Below are positions 6,855 to 15,159 of a stretch of 18,308 bases of DNA, one piece after another. Position 1 is the stretch's first letter; every line of letters begins with the position of its first letter. The DNA lies in the NCBI GenBank assembly GCA_945865705.1, contig CAMBEY010000020.1, positions 1-18,308 on the forward strand, given 5' to 3'. A program made the translations under genes and the position numbers. The notes beneath the pieces were generated by a model. It saw only the letters and a list, made by a program, of their open reading frames with translations. It did no database searches and was not told the origin of the DNA. This DNA comes from Candidatus Sulfopaludibacter sp. SbA3. GTDB taxonomy: Bacteria > Acidobacteriota > Terriglobia > 2-12-FULL-54-10.

Positions 6855-8198
6855 TTACTCGGCGACGGCCAGATTGGCTTTTCCGTTGCTGTCGCCCAAT
6901 CCATCCGCCTGCACTTCGGCTAGATCGAGCAACGAGAGGTGCAGATTGGTTAACGGAGTTCCATCGGCATAGCGGATGTACCGCCCGCCTTTCAGTTTGC
7001 CCTCAGCCCCACCCGCCAGCAGGATCGGCAGATCGCGCTGCGTATGAAGATCCCCGTCGCTCAACCCCGAACCGAACAGCACCATCGAGTGGTCAAGCAG
7101 CGAGCCGTCGCCATCCGGGGTGGAGCGCAGGCGCTCCAGATAGTAAGCGAAAAGCTTGCTGTGATAGATGTCAATCTGTTCCTTCAGGGCGATTTTCTGC
7201 GCATCGCCGCGATTGTGGGAGATGGCGTGATGCGGCTCGGACTGCCCCAACTGCGAATAGACAATGTCACTCTTTTCGCGCGCCATCATGAAAGTAGAAA
7301 CGCGAGTCATGTCCGTCTGAAATGCCAGCACCTGCAAGTCAAACATCAGCTTTACATGATCCTCATAGAGTGCTGGTATGGCCGTGGGACGGTCCATTAA
7401 AGGTATCTTGCGGTCCGGCTGACTGCGCGCCAGGTCGATGCGGCGCTCCACATCGCGCACCGAGTCCAGATACTCGTTCAGCTTATTCCGGTCTGAAGGT
7501 CCCAGGTCGGCATTCAGCCGCGAGACTTCGCGGGATACCAAGTCCAAGATGCTTTTTTGCTCCGCAATTCTGGCTTGCCGCACTTGGGGAGCCGTGCTGC
7601 TGCCATCACCGAATAGGCGCTCGAAAACGGCGCGGGGCTTGTGCTCCATTGGCAGCGGCATGGTGGGAGTTCGCCACGAGATGGTGTTGGTGTAGGCGGC
7701 GCTGTATCCAGAGGCCTCGCCCACCAGTTCGGCGGGGTTCTCAACTCCCAGTTCGAGCGATTGAATCGGGGTGGACTTGCCCAGTTCCCTAGCGGCAAGC
7801 TGATCCACCGAGACGCCCGATTGCAGATCATAGGCGGATTTCTTGGGGTCCACGCCCGTCAGCCACATGGCGCTGGCACGCGGGTGCCCGCCGATCAACG
7901 AGGGTCCGCCGTTCAGGCCGCTCATCACCAGAATCTGCTGACGAAAATCAGCGAGAGGCGCCAGGATCGGCGTAATCTCATAATTCGTCCCCGGCTTCGA
8001 GGGATTCCATTTGTCCATGATCATGCCATTTGGCACGTAGACAAAGGACATGCGGATACGGGATTTTTGTCCCGCGTCGATCGCGCCGGCCGTGCTGGCA
8101 AATGCAGGGACCATGCCGTCAAGCAAAGGCAGCGCCAGGCTGGCTCCCAGAGCGCGCAAAAATGTCCGGCGTGGAATCGCTTTCCTGAATATCATCAT
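6855..8198 (-). CDS. DUF1552 protein, Tat-exported
   Basis: This 447-aa protein starts at ATG 8198. The start overlaps the stop of the upstream DUF1592 gene by four bases (ATGA), implying translational coupling; AGGAGG lies 11 nt upstream. The N-terminus carries a twin-arginine signal (PRRTFLRALG, residues 9-18) followed by a hydrophobic stretch and VPAFA, so a folded, possibly cofactor-bearing protein is exported. Family hallmarks are the early FVYVPNGMIMDKW and SGLNGG segments, AARELG, the central DSVRDVERRI helix, and the late GSGLSDGDLHTQRDLPILLAGG and NLHLSLLDLA parts. DUF1552 proteins are typically encoded next to DUF1592/DUF1588 cytochromes in Planctomycetes and Acidobacteria. The biochemical function is unknown. 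The gene is a paralogue of the one starting at 17875. Confidence 0.9.
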   Translation of the reverse strand: MMIFRKAIPRRTFLRALGASLALPLLDGMVPAFASTAGAIDAGQKSRIRMSFVYVPNGMIMDKWNPSKPGTNYEITPILAPLADFRQQILVMSGLNGGPSLIGGHPRASAMWLTGVDPKKSAYDLQSGVSVDQLAARELGKSTPIQSLELGVENPAELVGEASGYSAAYTNTISWRTPTMPLPMEHKPRAVFERLFGDGSSTAPQVRQARIAEQKSILDLVSREVSRLNADLGPSDRNKLNEYLDSVRDVERRIDLARSQPDRKIPLMDRPTAIPALYEDHVKLMFDLQVLAFQTDMTRVSTFMMAREKSDIVYSQLGQSEPHHAISHNRGDAQKIALKEQIDIYHSKLFAYYLERLRSTPDGDGSLLDHSMVLFGSGLSDGDLHTQRDLPILLAGGAEGKLKGGRYIRYADGTPLTNLHLSLLDLAEVQADGLGDSNGKANLAVAE

Positions 8199-10663
8199 GA
8201 CGCGCGCGACCTCCTCATTTGAAACGGCAAGCTCTTCACAATTTCTAAAATCAGGGACGACCAGCGATACTCGCCCGGTGCCGCCGCGCGCAGAACGCTG
8301 CGAACCGACGGAGCATCGTAATAGGACACTTCGCGGCCCAGTGCGTAGGCCAGCAGCTTGGTGGAAACCGTGCGGATAAACTGTTCTGGATTGTTCAGCA
8401 AAATCCTCTGCAGTTCCGCCGGGCCCTGAAAGCGTGTGCCATCGGGCAGCACGCCCGAGGCGTCAATGGGATTACCCGAGTCGGTGGCTCGCCATTGGCC
8501 GATGGCGTCGAAATTTTCGAGCGCGAATCCGATGGGGTCCATCACGCGATGGCACCCGGCACAGGCTGGATTGGCGCGATGCTGCTCCATCTGCTGGCGC
8601 ATGGTGAGTGCCTTGCCGTCGCTGGCCTTCTCCTGCAAGGCAGGCACCGATGGCGGAGGTTCAGGAGGTGGCGTGCCGAGAAAATTTTCCATTACCCATT
8701 TTCCGCGCATGACCGGCGAGGTTCGATTGGCCAGCGCGGTAACCGTGAGAATGCTTCCCTGGCCGAGCAGGCCTCGGCGATTCATGTCGGCAAGCTGCAC
8801 TTGGCGGAAGCGTCCCCCGTAAACGCCGGGGACGCCATAGTGCCTGGCCAGACGCTCGTTCAGGAAGGTGAAGTCGGCGCGCAGCAAGTCCAGCACGGAA
8901 CGGTCCTGGCGGATCATGTATTCAAGGAAAAGATTCGTCTCCTGCTGGAAAGCCAAGCGGAGGTTTTCGTCGAACTCGCTGAAAATGTCCTGATTGGGAT
9001 GGACCGCATTTACGTTGCGAAGATAGAGCCACTGGCCCGCAAAGTTATCAATCAAAGCTTTCGATCGGTCGTCGGCGACCATGCGCCGGACCTGTGCTTC
9101 CAGCGTGGCAGGCTCACGCAGCCGATCCTGTTCCGCGAGGTCGAGCAGTTCATCGTCCGGGATGCTGCTCCACAGGAAGAACGAAAGCCGGGAAGCCAAC
9201 TCGATGTCGCTGATGGTATATGACTGGTTGGGCTGCGAACCGGCAGGATCCATTTCCACGCGGAACAGGAACTGAGGCAGTACCAGCATTCCCTGCAAAG
9301 CGAGCTCAATGCCGCTGTTAAAGTCGCTGCGCTGGCGGCCCGCGCGGAACAACTCCAGTATCGACTCAATCTCGCCGCTGGCCACCGGGCGCCGGAAAGC
9401 ACGGCGCGCCATCCGCGCAAAGATTTCGCGGGCACACGGCTCTTCCTCGCTCAGTGCCGCAGGCCAGCAACTGAAGATTCTTTGCCGGCTAGCAGTATCG
9501 CCAGGACCCTGTGAATTAAATGGACCCGAAATCGACACACTGCCAAGCCCAGCCATCACCGAAGCATTGGTTTCGTCTCCATCGCCAAGGGCCAAGGTCA
9601 GCAGATTGGACCGAGCCCGAGTCTGAAAAACACCTTCGCGCGCGGAGTTCTCCTTGAGGAACGCTACTTGAATCATGCGGGTTCCCGCTTTGGCCTGAAA
9701 ACGCAATTCAAGGCCGGAGTCCGCGGTTCGCTGGTACTCCGATTCACGGGGATCGGGCGGAGCGGAGTCCGCCGCAGCCGATCCTTCCGCCTGGCCTTTG
9801 TGTTCACCGCCGAAAGTAAACAGTTTCAGCCGCGCCCCATCCAGCCGCAAATCTATCAAATGAGGTTCCGCAATGCCGCGAACATAGCCACGGTCGGGCG
9901 TGCGCTGCAAGCGCAACTGGATGACATACTCTCCGTCGAGGGGGAAATGGTGACGCACGGCTATGCCGCCGCGCGAACCGAACGGGAGATCCTCACTCAT
10001 TCGCTCATCCTGGATCAGCAACAGGGGAAGGTCGTAGGTCTGTATATCTGGTGGAATGGCTGCGCTGCCAACGGCCAAGTGGCTGATGCGGTGGGCGGTG
10101 GCGATGTACTTTTCCATCAGCAGGGGCGAAACCGAAAGCAAATCGCCGTTATTATCAAAGCCGCTGGAATCGTCAGCGGGAAGCAAGGAGGCTCCATCGA
10201 TCTCAAGGGCAAACAGATCGCGGATGGCGTTGGTATATTCGGCGCGATTCAACCGGTGTGCTGTGGCAGTGCGTCCGGGATTCGGAGCCGCCGCCGCCGT
10301 GCGGTCCAGTTCCGATTCAAGGTATCCAGCCAGAGCGGAATAACTCTGGGCATCCGGCCGCGGCGCTCCCGTGGGGGGCATCTGGCCGGTGCGAAGTTTC
10401 ACCACCACTTTTTCCCAAATCTCCGGGGAGGTTCCAACGTGGTCCACATCAGCGGTTGCCAGGGAGAGCTCCGCGGTACGTAACTTTTCATTATGGCAAG
10501 CTACACAGTAGCGATTGATCACCGCGCGATGCGGCAAAGGAGCCCCAAGCGTGGAGGACGAAGCGGTGGGCGCGGAAACAGATTGTTGGCCGTATGCGGA
10601 CAGGCTTAATACGCCTGCCATCAGCAGATTTGCCGGAACCGCAACGGCTATTCGCATGAGCAT
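8195..10663 (-). CDS. DUF1592-type multidomain cytochrome c (DUF1587/1595/1592/1588/1585)
   Basis: The protein has 822 aa. An N-terminal signal peptide (residues about 1-25, ending AYGQ) is followed by a first haem-c motif, CVACH (53-57). A DUF1587-like segment (HRLNRAEYTNAIRDLFALEIDG, about 136-195) follows, then a beta-rich domain (GIAVRHHFPLDGEYVIQLRL) that may bind ligand. The DUF1595 helix region (ARRAFRRP, about 405-470) precedes DUF1592 (ELASRLSFFLWSSIPDDELLDLA and LLRADFTFLNERLARHYG, about 475-610). DUF1588 comes next (RRGLLGQGSILTVTALANRTSP, PPPEPPP linker) with the second haem motif CAGCH (701-705) in MDPIGFALENFD, then a C-terminal DUF1585 (LLAYALGRE). Two haems imply periplasmic electron transfer or oxidation of an unknown substrate. 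It is first in a unit with DUF1552 and the ankyrin gene. A paralogue lies at 15363-17843. Confidence 0.92.
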   Translation of the reverse strand: MLMRIAVAVPANLLMAGVLSLSAYGQQSVSAPTASSSTLGAPLPHRAVINRYCVACHNEKLRTAELSLATADVDHVGTSPEIWEKVVVKLRTGQMPPTGAPRPDAQSYSALAGYLESELDRTAAAAPNPGRTATAHRLNRAEYTNAIRDLFALEIDGASLLPADDSSGFDNNGDLLSVSPLLMEKYIATAHRISHLAVGSAAIPPDIQTYDLPLLLIQDERMSEDLPFGSRGGIAVRHHFPLDGEYVIQLRLQRTPDRGYVRGIAEPHLIDLRLDGARLKLFTFGGEHKGQAEGSAAADSAPPDPRESEYQRTADSGLELRFQAKAGTRMIQVAFLKENSAREGVFQTRARSNLLTLALGDGDETNASVMAGLGSVSISGPFNSQGPGDTASRQRIFSCWPAALSEEEPCAREIFARMARRAFRRPVASGEIESILELFRAGRQRSDFNSGIELALQGMLVLPQFLFRVEMDPAGSQPNQSYTISDIELASRLSFFLWSSIPDDELLDLAEQDRLREPATLEAQVRRMVADDRSKALIDNFAGQWLYLRNVNAVHPNQDIFSEFDENLRLAFQQETNLFLEYMIRQDRSVLDLLRADFTFLNERLARHYGVPGVYGGRFRQVQLADMNRRGLLGQGSILTVTALANRTSPVMRGKWVMENFLGTPPPEPPPSVPALQEKASDGKALTMRQQMEQHRANPACAGCHRVMDPIGFALENFDAIGQWRATDSGNPIDASGVLPDGTRFQGPAELQRILLNNPEQFIRTVSTKLLAYALGREVSYYDAPSVRSVLRAAAPGEYRWSSLILEIVKSLPFQMRRSRAS

Positions 10664-10667
10664 ATTA

Positions 10668-10713
10668 CCCCCCTCTCCGCATGGCTCTTCTCAGGGAAGA
10701 GCCATGCGGGGAG
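10668..10713 (-). promoter_or_regulatory. Strong hairpin abutting the ribosome-binding site of the DUF1592 gene
   Basis: An 18-bp stem (10673-10690 with 10696-10713; CTCTCCGCATGGCTCTTC against GAAGAGCCATGCGGGGAG, the single non-Watson-Crick pair being G-U) has a 5-nt loop. On the minus strand the 3' arm ends GGAGAG and runs straight into GGGGG TAAT ATG of the DUF1592 gene. Part of the Shine-Dalgarno is therefore inside the stem. There is no T-tract, so it is not an intrinsic terminator. Translation control or mRNA processing/stability is the likely role. Confidence 0.55.
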
Positions 10714-10737
10714 ACGAGAATTCCATTATCAATATAA

Positions 10738-10767
10738 CTTTTACGCCTTGCAGGCCCTAGATGTCAA
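10738..10767 (-). promoter_or_regulatory. Promoter candidate for the DUF1592-DUF1552-ankyrin unit
   Basis: On the minus strand a perfect TTGACA (10767-10762) is followed after 18 bp by TAAAAG (10743-10738, 4 of 6 matches to TATAAT). It is in the right place to transcribe the DUF1592 gene with a leader of about 70 nt that contains the hairpin next to the start codon. Confidence 0.4.
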
Positions 10768-10797
10768 GGCTATTCCAATATTATCAATTACTTCCGA

Positions 10798-10821
10798 GTC
10801 TGGTCAGACACCTGACCAGAC
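10798..10821. promoter_or_regulatory. Perfect 10+10-bp palindrome (operator or hairpin)
   Basis: GTCTGGTCAG (10798-10807) and CTGACCAGAC (10812-10821) form a perfect dyad around ACAC. It lies about 30 bp upstream of the TTGACA box of the DUF1592 promoter and 28 bp after the stop codon of the receptor gene. The TGGTC...GACCA core resembles operators of FadR-subfamily GntR regulators. A transcript hairpin ending the receptor mRNA is the alternative, but no T-tract follows. Confidence 0.45.
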
Positions 10822-10848
10822 GGCAAACCAAGCCCTAAGCCAAAGGCA

Positions 10849-13800
10849 TCAAAAAGAGAGTTTTATGGCGAACTGTACCTGTCGCGCCGAGGTGCTAGTC
10901 GCGCGAATCAATCCCGCCGTGGGACTGGAAACCCCGGCCGCAGACAGGAAGATGAAGCGATCCGGCACGCCAAAGTTGGGGCGATTGAACAGGTTGAAAA
11001 ACTCGGAACGGAACTCCAGGTTCAGGTTCTCCCCGAAACTGACCTTTTTTATCAATGAGAAATCAAACGTGGCCAAGCCCGGACCAATCACCGTATTCTT
11101 CGCTAGATTTCCAAAGTAGCCGGCCGGCTGCAACTCAAATGCGCTGCGGTCAAACCACTGGTTCGGATCACCCAACTGCGGGTTGTTGCTGTAGCCGGAT
11201 CGCAGGTTGGGGCGGTCGTTGTTATCGGCGTATCCAGCATTGCCTGAGCGCGAACGGTTGAAGGACAGGTTGATGCTGACCGGCGAGCCGTCCGTTAATG
11301 TCAGCAGTCCATTCACCTGCCAACCACCAACCAGCTTGCCCGTAAGTCCCGACGAATTCTTTCCAAATGGCAGGTCGTAGATAAAATTCGAACGGAAATA
11401 GCTGCGAATGTCGAATCCGGATAGTGCTTTCTCGCTGCCCTTGGGATCGATCTGGTCCTGAGGAAAGTCCGTGGCGCTGACCAGATTTGTAGTTCCTGAA
11501 TGCCCGGAGGCAGTATCAATGGATTTCGCGTAGCTATAAGAAATCTGGAACTGCATGCCGCTATCGAATCGCCGATTAACGCCGATGTCGAGGCCGTTAT
11601 ACCAGGAATCCCGTGCGGGATAGACGAACAGGTCCGTAAAGTTCGGATTCGGACGCGGCGCAATAGGGTTCCCGTTGGCGTCGCCATCCCAGAACTTACG
11701 ACCATCCGGTTCGATTCTGCTGGGGATGCGCTGATTCACATTGGCGATCCCATAGAGTTTTATTCCGCGAAATCCGCGATAGCCCGCCGTTACACTGGTT
11801 CCACCCCAGAACTGCCGCTCCACGGTGACGTTATATTGCAATGCATAGGGCTGCGCGGCGTCATACTCCAGCGTGCCCAGTATCGACCGTTCCGCGGCTG
11901 GCAGCGCCTGCCCCGGGGCCCAAGCGGTTGGCAGTCTGGCGTTTGTCAGTCGATACGTGATGTTGAATGGAGGGACAAAATTCACTGTCGCGCGGTAATA
12001 GTACGGAAGTATCTCGTCGTAAAAAATTCCGCCCCCGGCGCGCACGGACGTCTTGCCGTCGGAGAACGGATCCCAAGCCAGCCCAACGCGCGGCGCAAAA
12101 TTCTTCAGCGACGGGTTCTGGAAGTACGGATCACCCGTAGTGAAATCACTGTCGCGCAGCACGTCGCGAAGATTGGAAATCTTGCCGTTCACCTCCGTGG
12201 GCACGGTGATGAATTCATAGCGCAGTCCCAGATTAACAGTCAGGTTTGGCATCAGCTTTATATCATCCTGAATGTAAAACCCAAACAAGTTCTGCCGGAT
12301 GCCCCGGACCGGGTCGGAGATGATGGTTCCAAAGAATTGCTGCGGTTGATTCTGCAGGAATGTGTTGAGATTGGCGAACGCGAACGCCCCGACGTAGCGG
12401 ACCCCAAAGAAGTCATTGAACTGAATGCGCGTGGCCGACGCCCCAAACTTCATGTTGTGCCGTCCACGGACGTAGACCACGTTGTCGAAATACTGGAAAT
12501 TATTGGTGACATATCTTTGCGGATTTGTCGCTCCTGGTCCGAGCGCGGAGAGTCCCTGCACGGTCAACGCACCTGGCCCGCGGCCGGGGATGATCTCCAG
12601 TCGCGAAGAGTCGATGCCCTCTACGCCTGGAGGGTTGGAAACAAACTCTTTGGCGCGGTTATAGGCAAACTGAGAAGTGTTGATTAGCTGCGGAGTAATC
12701 ACCTGGGTGCCCTGTAATGTGAACCACTGGTTGCGAGATTCGAGCGCCTCGCGGAACAAGCCCGTGTCGCTGGCGTTGAGCTTATCCGCGTCATCAATTA
12801 CATACCGGCCAAAGAGTGAAAACTTCTCCGATAAGCGGTGATCGCCGCGCGCCAGGAAATAATCCTCGTTGGTGGGAATGGTCTGGGAGATTACATACTC
12901 CGCCGTGCCGTTACCGAAATCCTGCCCGTTCGGGAGCGGATAAGTGTTCAGGAAGGGAACTACGCCGGGATCGACTGGTCCTATTGCTCCATTGCGCGCA
13001 GCGACGGTTGGTACGCGCCCGAACAGTGTGCGTCCAAGTCGCTGGCGAAGACCCTCGTAGCTGCCGAAGAAGAAGGTCTTGTCTTTCCGGAGGGGTCCGC
13101 CAACCACAAATCCATATTGATTCTGTTTGAAGGGGGGTGGATCACTGCGCACCGTCGGATTACGCGGGTCGCGGTCAAAAAAGTCACGGGCGTCCAGGGC
13201 GCTGTTACGCAAGTACTCGAAAATCTTGCCGTGAATCTGATTCGATCCCGATTGGGTTATCGCGCTGACCACGCCGCCGGATCGCGTGCCATATTCCGCC
13301 CCATAGGCATTGGCCAGAACCTTGAACTCGGCAACCGTATCCACTCCCAGCAGCACGCCAGCGATACTGCCGGGTACCACCGAATTCTTATCATTGATAT
13401 CCGACCCATCCAGCAGAAATGTGTTCCCGGTGGAACGGCTGCCGCTGATGGAGATTCGCTTTCCCTGCCCGCTTACCGAGCCTGTCGCACCAGCCGTGAT
13501 GTACCGCACTCCCGGTTCCAACGTAAGCAGATCGGTGAAGCTTCTGCCGTTCAAAGGGAGGCTCTGCACTTGCGCGGCCTCGATCAACCCGGAAACTTCC
13601 GAGTTGCTGGTATTCACGAGCGGCAGTTCACCGATTACCTCCACTTGCTGCTGTACTTCGCCGACCTGCATCTCCATATCCACGCGCGATTCCACTCCGA
13701 TCTCGATCTTAAGGCCGCGGCGAACCGCGGTCTGGAAGCCGGGTAGCGATGCCTGAACTTCATATTCGCCGGGTCGGAGATTGGGGATTACATAGCGGCC

Positions 13801-13995
13801 CTGACCATCGGTCGTCGTCGTCCGATTGTCGCCGGTATTAAGATTGGAGATTCTTATGGCCACGCTGGGCGCTACGGCTCCGGAGGCATCACGCGTTGTT
13901 CCAGAAACGGATCCTACCGGCAACTGCGCCGATCCTATCACGGCGAACAGCACTAGATTGTATACCACCGACAATGACACGCGAATCGAGCACAT
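10849..13995 (-). CDS. TonB-dependent outer-membrane receptor, Oar-like, with carboxypeptidase-regulatory-like domain
   Basis: The protein has 1048 aa from ATG 13995, chosen because AGGAGAA lies 9 nt upstream and a signal peptide follows (residues 1-23, VVYNLVLFAVIGSAQ). An upstream in-frame extension would run into the MBL gene and lacks both. Residues about 28-110 form a carboxypeptidase-regulatory-like beta-sandwich (GSVSGTTRDASGAV, DGQGRYVIPNLRPGEYEV). Residues about 118-225 form the plug (VQSLPLNGRSFTDLLTLEPGV, NTFLLDGSDINDKN, GAEYGTRSGGVVSAITQSGSN). The rest is a large beta-barrel with LRYEF, YSYAKS and FNLFNRPNFG strands typical of Acidobacteriota receptors, ending in an aromatic residue (AIKLSF). 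It imports or binds an unknown, possibly bulky ligand. It lies 103 bp downstream of the MBL gene, same strand. Confidence 0.93.
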   Translation of the reverse strand: MCSIRVSLSVVYNLVLFAVIGSAQLPVGSVSGTTRDASGAVAPSVAIRISNLNTGDNRTTTTDGQGRYVIPNLRPGEYEVQASLPGFQTAVRRGLKIEIGVESRVDMEMQVGEVQQQVEVIGELPLVNTSNSEVSGLIEAAQVQSLPLNGRSFTDLLTLEPGVRYITAGATGSVSGQGKRISISGSRSTGNTFLLDGSDINDKNSVVPGSIAGVLLGVDTVAEFKVLANAYGAEYGTRSGGVVSAITQSGSNQIHGKIFEYLRNSALDARDFFDRDPRNPTVRSDPPPFKQNQYGFVVGGPLRKDKTFFFGSYEGLRQRLGRTLFGRVPTVAARNGAIGPVDPGVVPFLNTYPLPNGQDFGNGTAEYVISQTIPTNEDYFLARGDHRLSEKFSLFGRYVIDDADKLNASDTGLFREALESRNQWFTLQGTQVITPQLINTSQFAYNRAKEFVSNPPGVEGIDSSRLEIIPGRGPGALTVQGLSALGPGATNPQRYVTNNFQYFDNVVYVRGRHNMKFGASATRIQFNDFFGVRYVGAFAFANLNTFLQNQPQQFFGTIISDPVRGIRQNLFGFYIQDDIKLMPNLTVNLGLRYEFITVPTEVNGKISNLRDVLRDSDFTTGDPYFQNPSLKNFAPRVGLAWDPFSDGKTSVRAGGGIFYDEILPYYYRATVNFVPPFNITYRLTNARLPTAWAPGQALPAAERSILGTLEYDAAQPYALQYNVTVERQFWGGTSVTAGYRGFRGIKLYGIANVNQRIPSRIEPDGRKFWDGDANGNPIAPRPNPNFTDLFVYPARDSWYNGLDIGVNRRFDSGMQFQISYSYAKSIDTASGHSGTTNLVSATDFPQDQIDPKGSEKALSGFDIRSYFRSNFIYDLPFGKNSSGLTGKLVGGWQVNGLLTLTDGSPVSINLSFNRSRSGNAGYADNNDRPNLRSGYSNNPQLGDPNQWFDRSAFELQPAGYFGNLAKNTVIGPGLATFDFSLIKKVSFGENLNLEFRSEFFNLFNRPNFGVPDRFIFLSAAGVSSPTAGLIRATSTSARQVQFAIKLSF

Positions 13996-14016
13996 GAGAA
14001 ACTTTCTCCTCTCCCG

Positions 14017-14098
14017 GGCCTTCCTGCGTGAAGGCCACTTCTTTATCATTCCCATCAAGAGGAAGTCAAGAATTGCTTGAAGCGACTCGTGATGGGAA
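14017..14098 (-). other. Nested hairpins between MBL and receptor genes, with weak internal promoter
   Basis: Directly after the MBL stop codon, TTCCCATCA and TGATGGGAA (14090-14098 with 14049-14057) form a 9-bp stem. Inside it TCAAG/CTTGA (14066-14070 with 14076-14080) forms a second stem. A third hairpin, GGCCTTC/GAAGGCC (14017-14023 with 14030-14036), lies just upstream of the receptor ribosome site. TTGACT (14069-14064) with GATAAA (14047-14042) at 16 bp is a possible internal minus-strand promoter. No T-tract is present. The structures may tune the receptor's expression relative to the MBL gene. Confidence 0.4.
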
Positions 14099-15004
14099 CT
14101 ACTTCTTTGATTTTTCCAGGTCCAACTGCTCCAGATACGAACGTTCATAGTCATCGACAAAGGTCTGCAATCCTCTGGGGTCGATGAATGGGTTCGGCTT
14201 TACGCCCTGCTCCAGGCGCTTCTGTTTTTCGATGCGGCGAAAGGTGGTGGTACGCAACGTGAGAAATACATCAACCGGTAAGCCGCGAATGATGGAAAAG
14301 GCTTTTCGATAGTCGTCCGCGATTCCGGGATACTTCGCGTTATTCAACAGCGGCGCGCGCTCACCGGCCACTGCCAGTTCGCAGGGTATCACCACATTCA
14401 ATTTACGCCCTTCATCCTCAACCGTGGTCGTCCAAGTGGTGCAGCCGCGGGTATGTCCAGGGGTGATATGCGCGACCATGGTAATTGGTCCAAGCTGAAC
14501 CTTGTTTCCGTCCTTTACCATGACGTCCACGTTGACGGGAGTGAAGTACTCCGTCCCACCCCGATAGTCGGAGTGCCCGCCGCTGGCCAGTATGTTGGCG
14601 TCCAAAGCCGAGACAACCAGTTTCGCCCCCGTCAGTTCTCTGAATGCTGAGAACCCTCCCACATGATCCGCGTGTGAGTGACTGCCCAAGATGTACTTCA
14701 CGTCGCGGAGCTTGAATCCCAATTCCTCAATGTTCGCTCGAATCCAGTGGCCGTATTCCTCCGCTCCGGTATCAATCATAATGTGCCCCTGCGGGGAGGT
14801 GAAAAGCAGTGCCCCGTGATCGGAAAGGCCAATCCAATAGATGTTCCCAATTATGCGAAAGGGTTTGATCTTTTCATTCGTACAAGTCGTGCCGCAGGTG
14901 GGAATCTGAGCCCACCCCTGCCCCACCGTGAGAAGCATGAAAGCACATGCCAGCCAACCCAACCACTTTTTCTTACTCATCTCACCGTTTTGAGTTTTTT
15001 TCAT
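14099..15004 (-). CDS. Secreted metallo-beta-lactamase-fold protein, subclass-B3-like, lacking one zinc ligand
   Basis: The protein has 301 aa from ATG 15004; an in-frame ATG eight codons later is possible. A hydrophobic segment (WLACAFMLLTVGQGWA, residues 17-32) is a signal peptide. The B3-like layout is clear: PFRIIGNIYWIGL, ILIDTG-like HIMIDTG, the HxHxDH zinc motif HSHADHVGG (109-117), SGAxVVAS-like TGAKLVVSAL, and TPGHTRGCTTWT with the third Zn1 histidine (His184). Where B3 enzymes have the Zn2 ligand His263 in 'D-x-L/F-L-x-x-H', this protein reads DVFLTLRTTTF, with Arg251. Zn2 is thus probably lost or weakened, and classical beta-lactamase activity is doubtful; a hydrolase of another substrate or a binding protein is possible. 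It is first in a unit with the TonB-dependent receptor. Confidence 0.88.
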   Translation of the reverse strand: MKKTQNGEMSKKKWLGWLACAFMLLTVGQGWAQIPTCGTTCTNEKIKPFRIIGNIYWIGLSDHGALLFTSPQGHIMIDTGAEEYGHWIRANIEELGFKLRDVKYILGSHSHADHVGGFSAFRELTGAKLVVSALDANILASGGHSDYRGGTEYFTPVNVDVMVKDGNKVQLGPITMVAHITPGHTRGCTTWTTTVEDEGRKLNVVIPCELAVAGERAPLLNNAKYPGIADDYRKAFSIIRGLPVDVFLTLRTTTFRRIEKQKRLEQGVKPNPFIDPRGLQTFVDDYERSYLEQLDLEKSKK

Positions 15005-15103
15005 TTCCTGCAGTCCACCAATTTATACTTTCTCCACAAAGAGTCGCCTGCCGGACAGCCTCATCCGACTAAACGGCTTGCCAAGGCTTTCGATAGCGAG
15101 AGG

Positions 15104-15132
15104 AGTATACGCTCATAACAGTCGCAGGTCAA
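15104..15132 (-). promoter_or_regulatory. Promoter for the MBL-receptor unit
   Basis: On the minus strand TTGACC (15132-15127, 5 of 6) is followed at the ideal 17-bp spacing by TATACT (15109-15104, 5 of 6). It gives a leader of about 90 nt before the MBL start codon. Confidence 0.65.
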
Positions 15133-15159
15133 TCAGGAATATTGACATCAGGAATATTG
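15132..15159. repeat. Two copies of ATCAGGAATATTG, 15-bp period, over the divergent promoters
   Basis: ATCAGGAATATTG occurs at 15132-15144 and again at 15147-15159. The -35 box of the rightward promoter lies across their junction and the -35 box of the leftward one at the left edge. A repeat at 15-bp period here is a plausible binding site for a shared regulator. Confidence 0.5.

Noticed and set aside
9668..10483. 271-codon open frame on the plus strand
   Set aside because: It is antisense to the DUF1592 gene, whose haem motifs and domain order are unmistakable. No ribosome site or motif supports it.
10673..10713. Intrinsic terminator of the receptor transcript
   Set aside because: The stem is strong, but the minus-strand 3' side is G-rich (GGGGG) rather than a T-tract, and it abuts the next start codon.
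11500..12687. 395-codon open frame on the plus strand
   Set aside because: It is antisense to the TonB-dependent receptor. Its composition reflects the mirrored codon bias.
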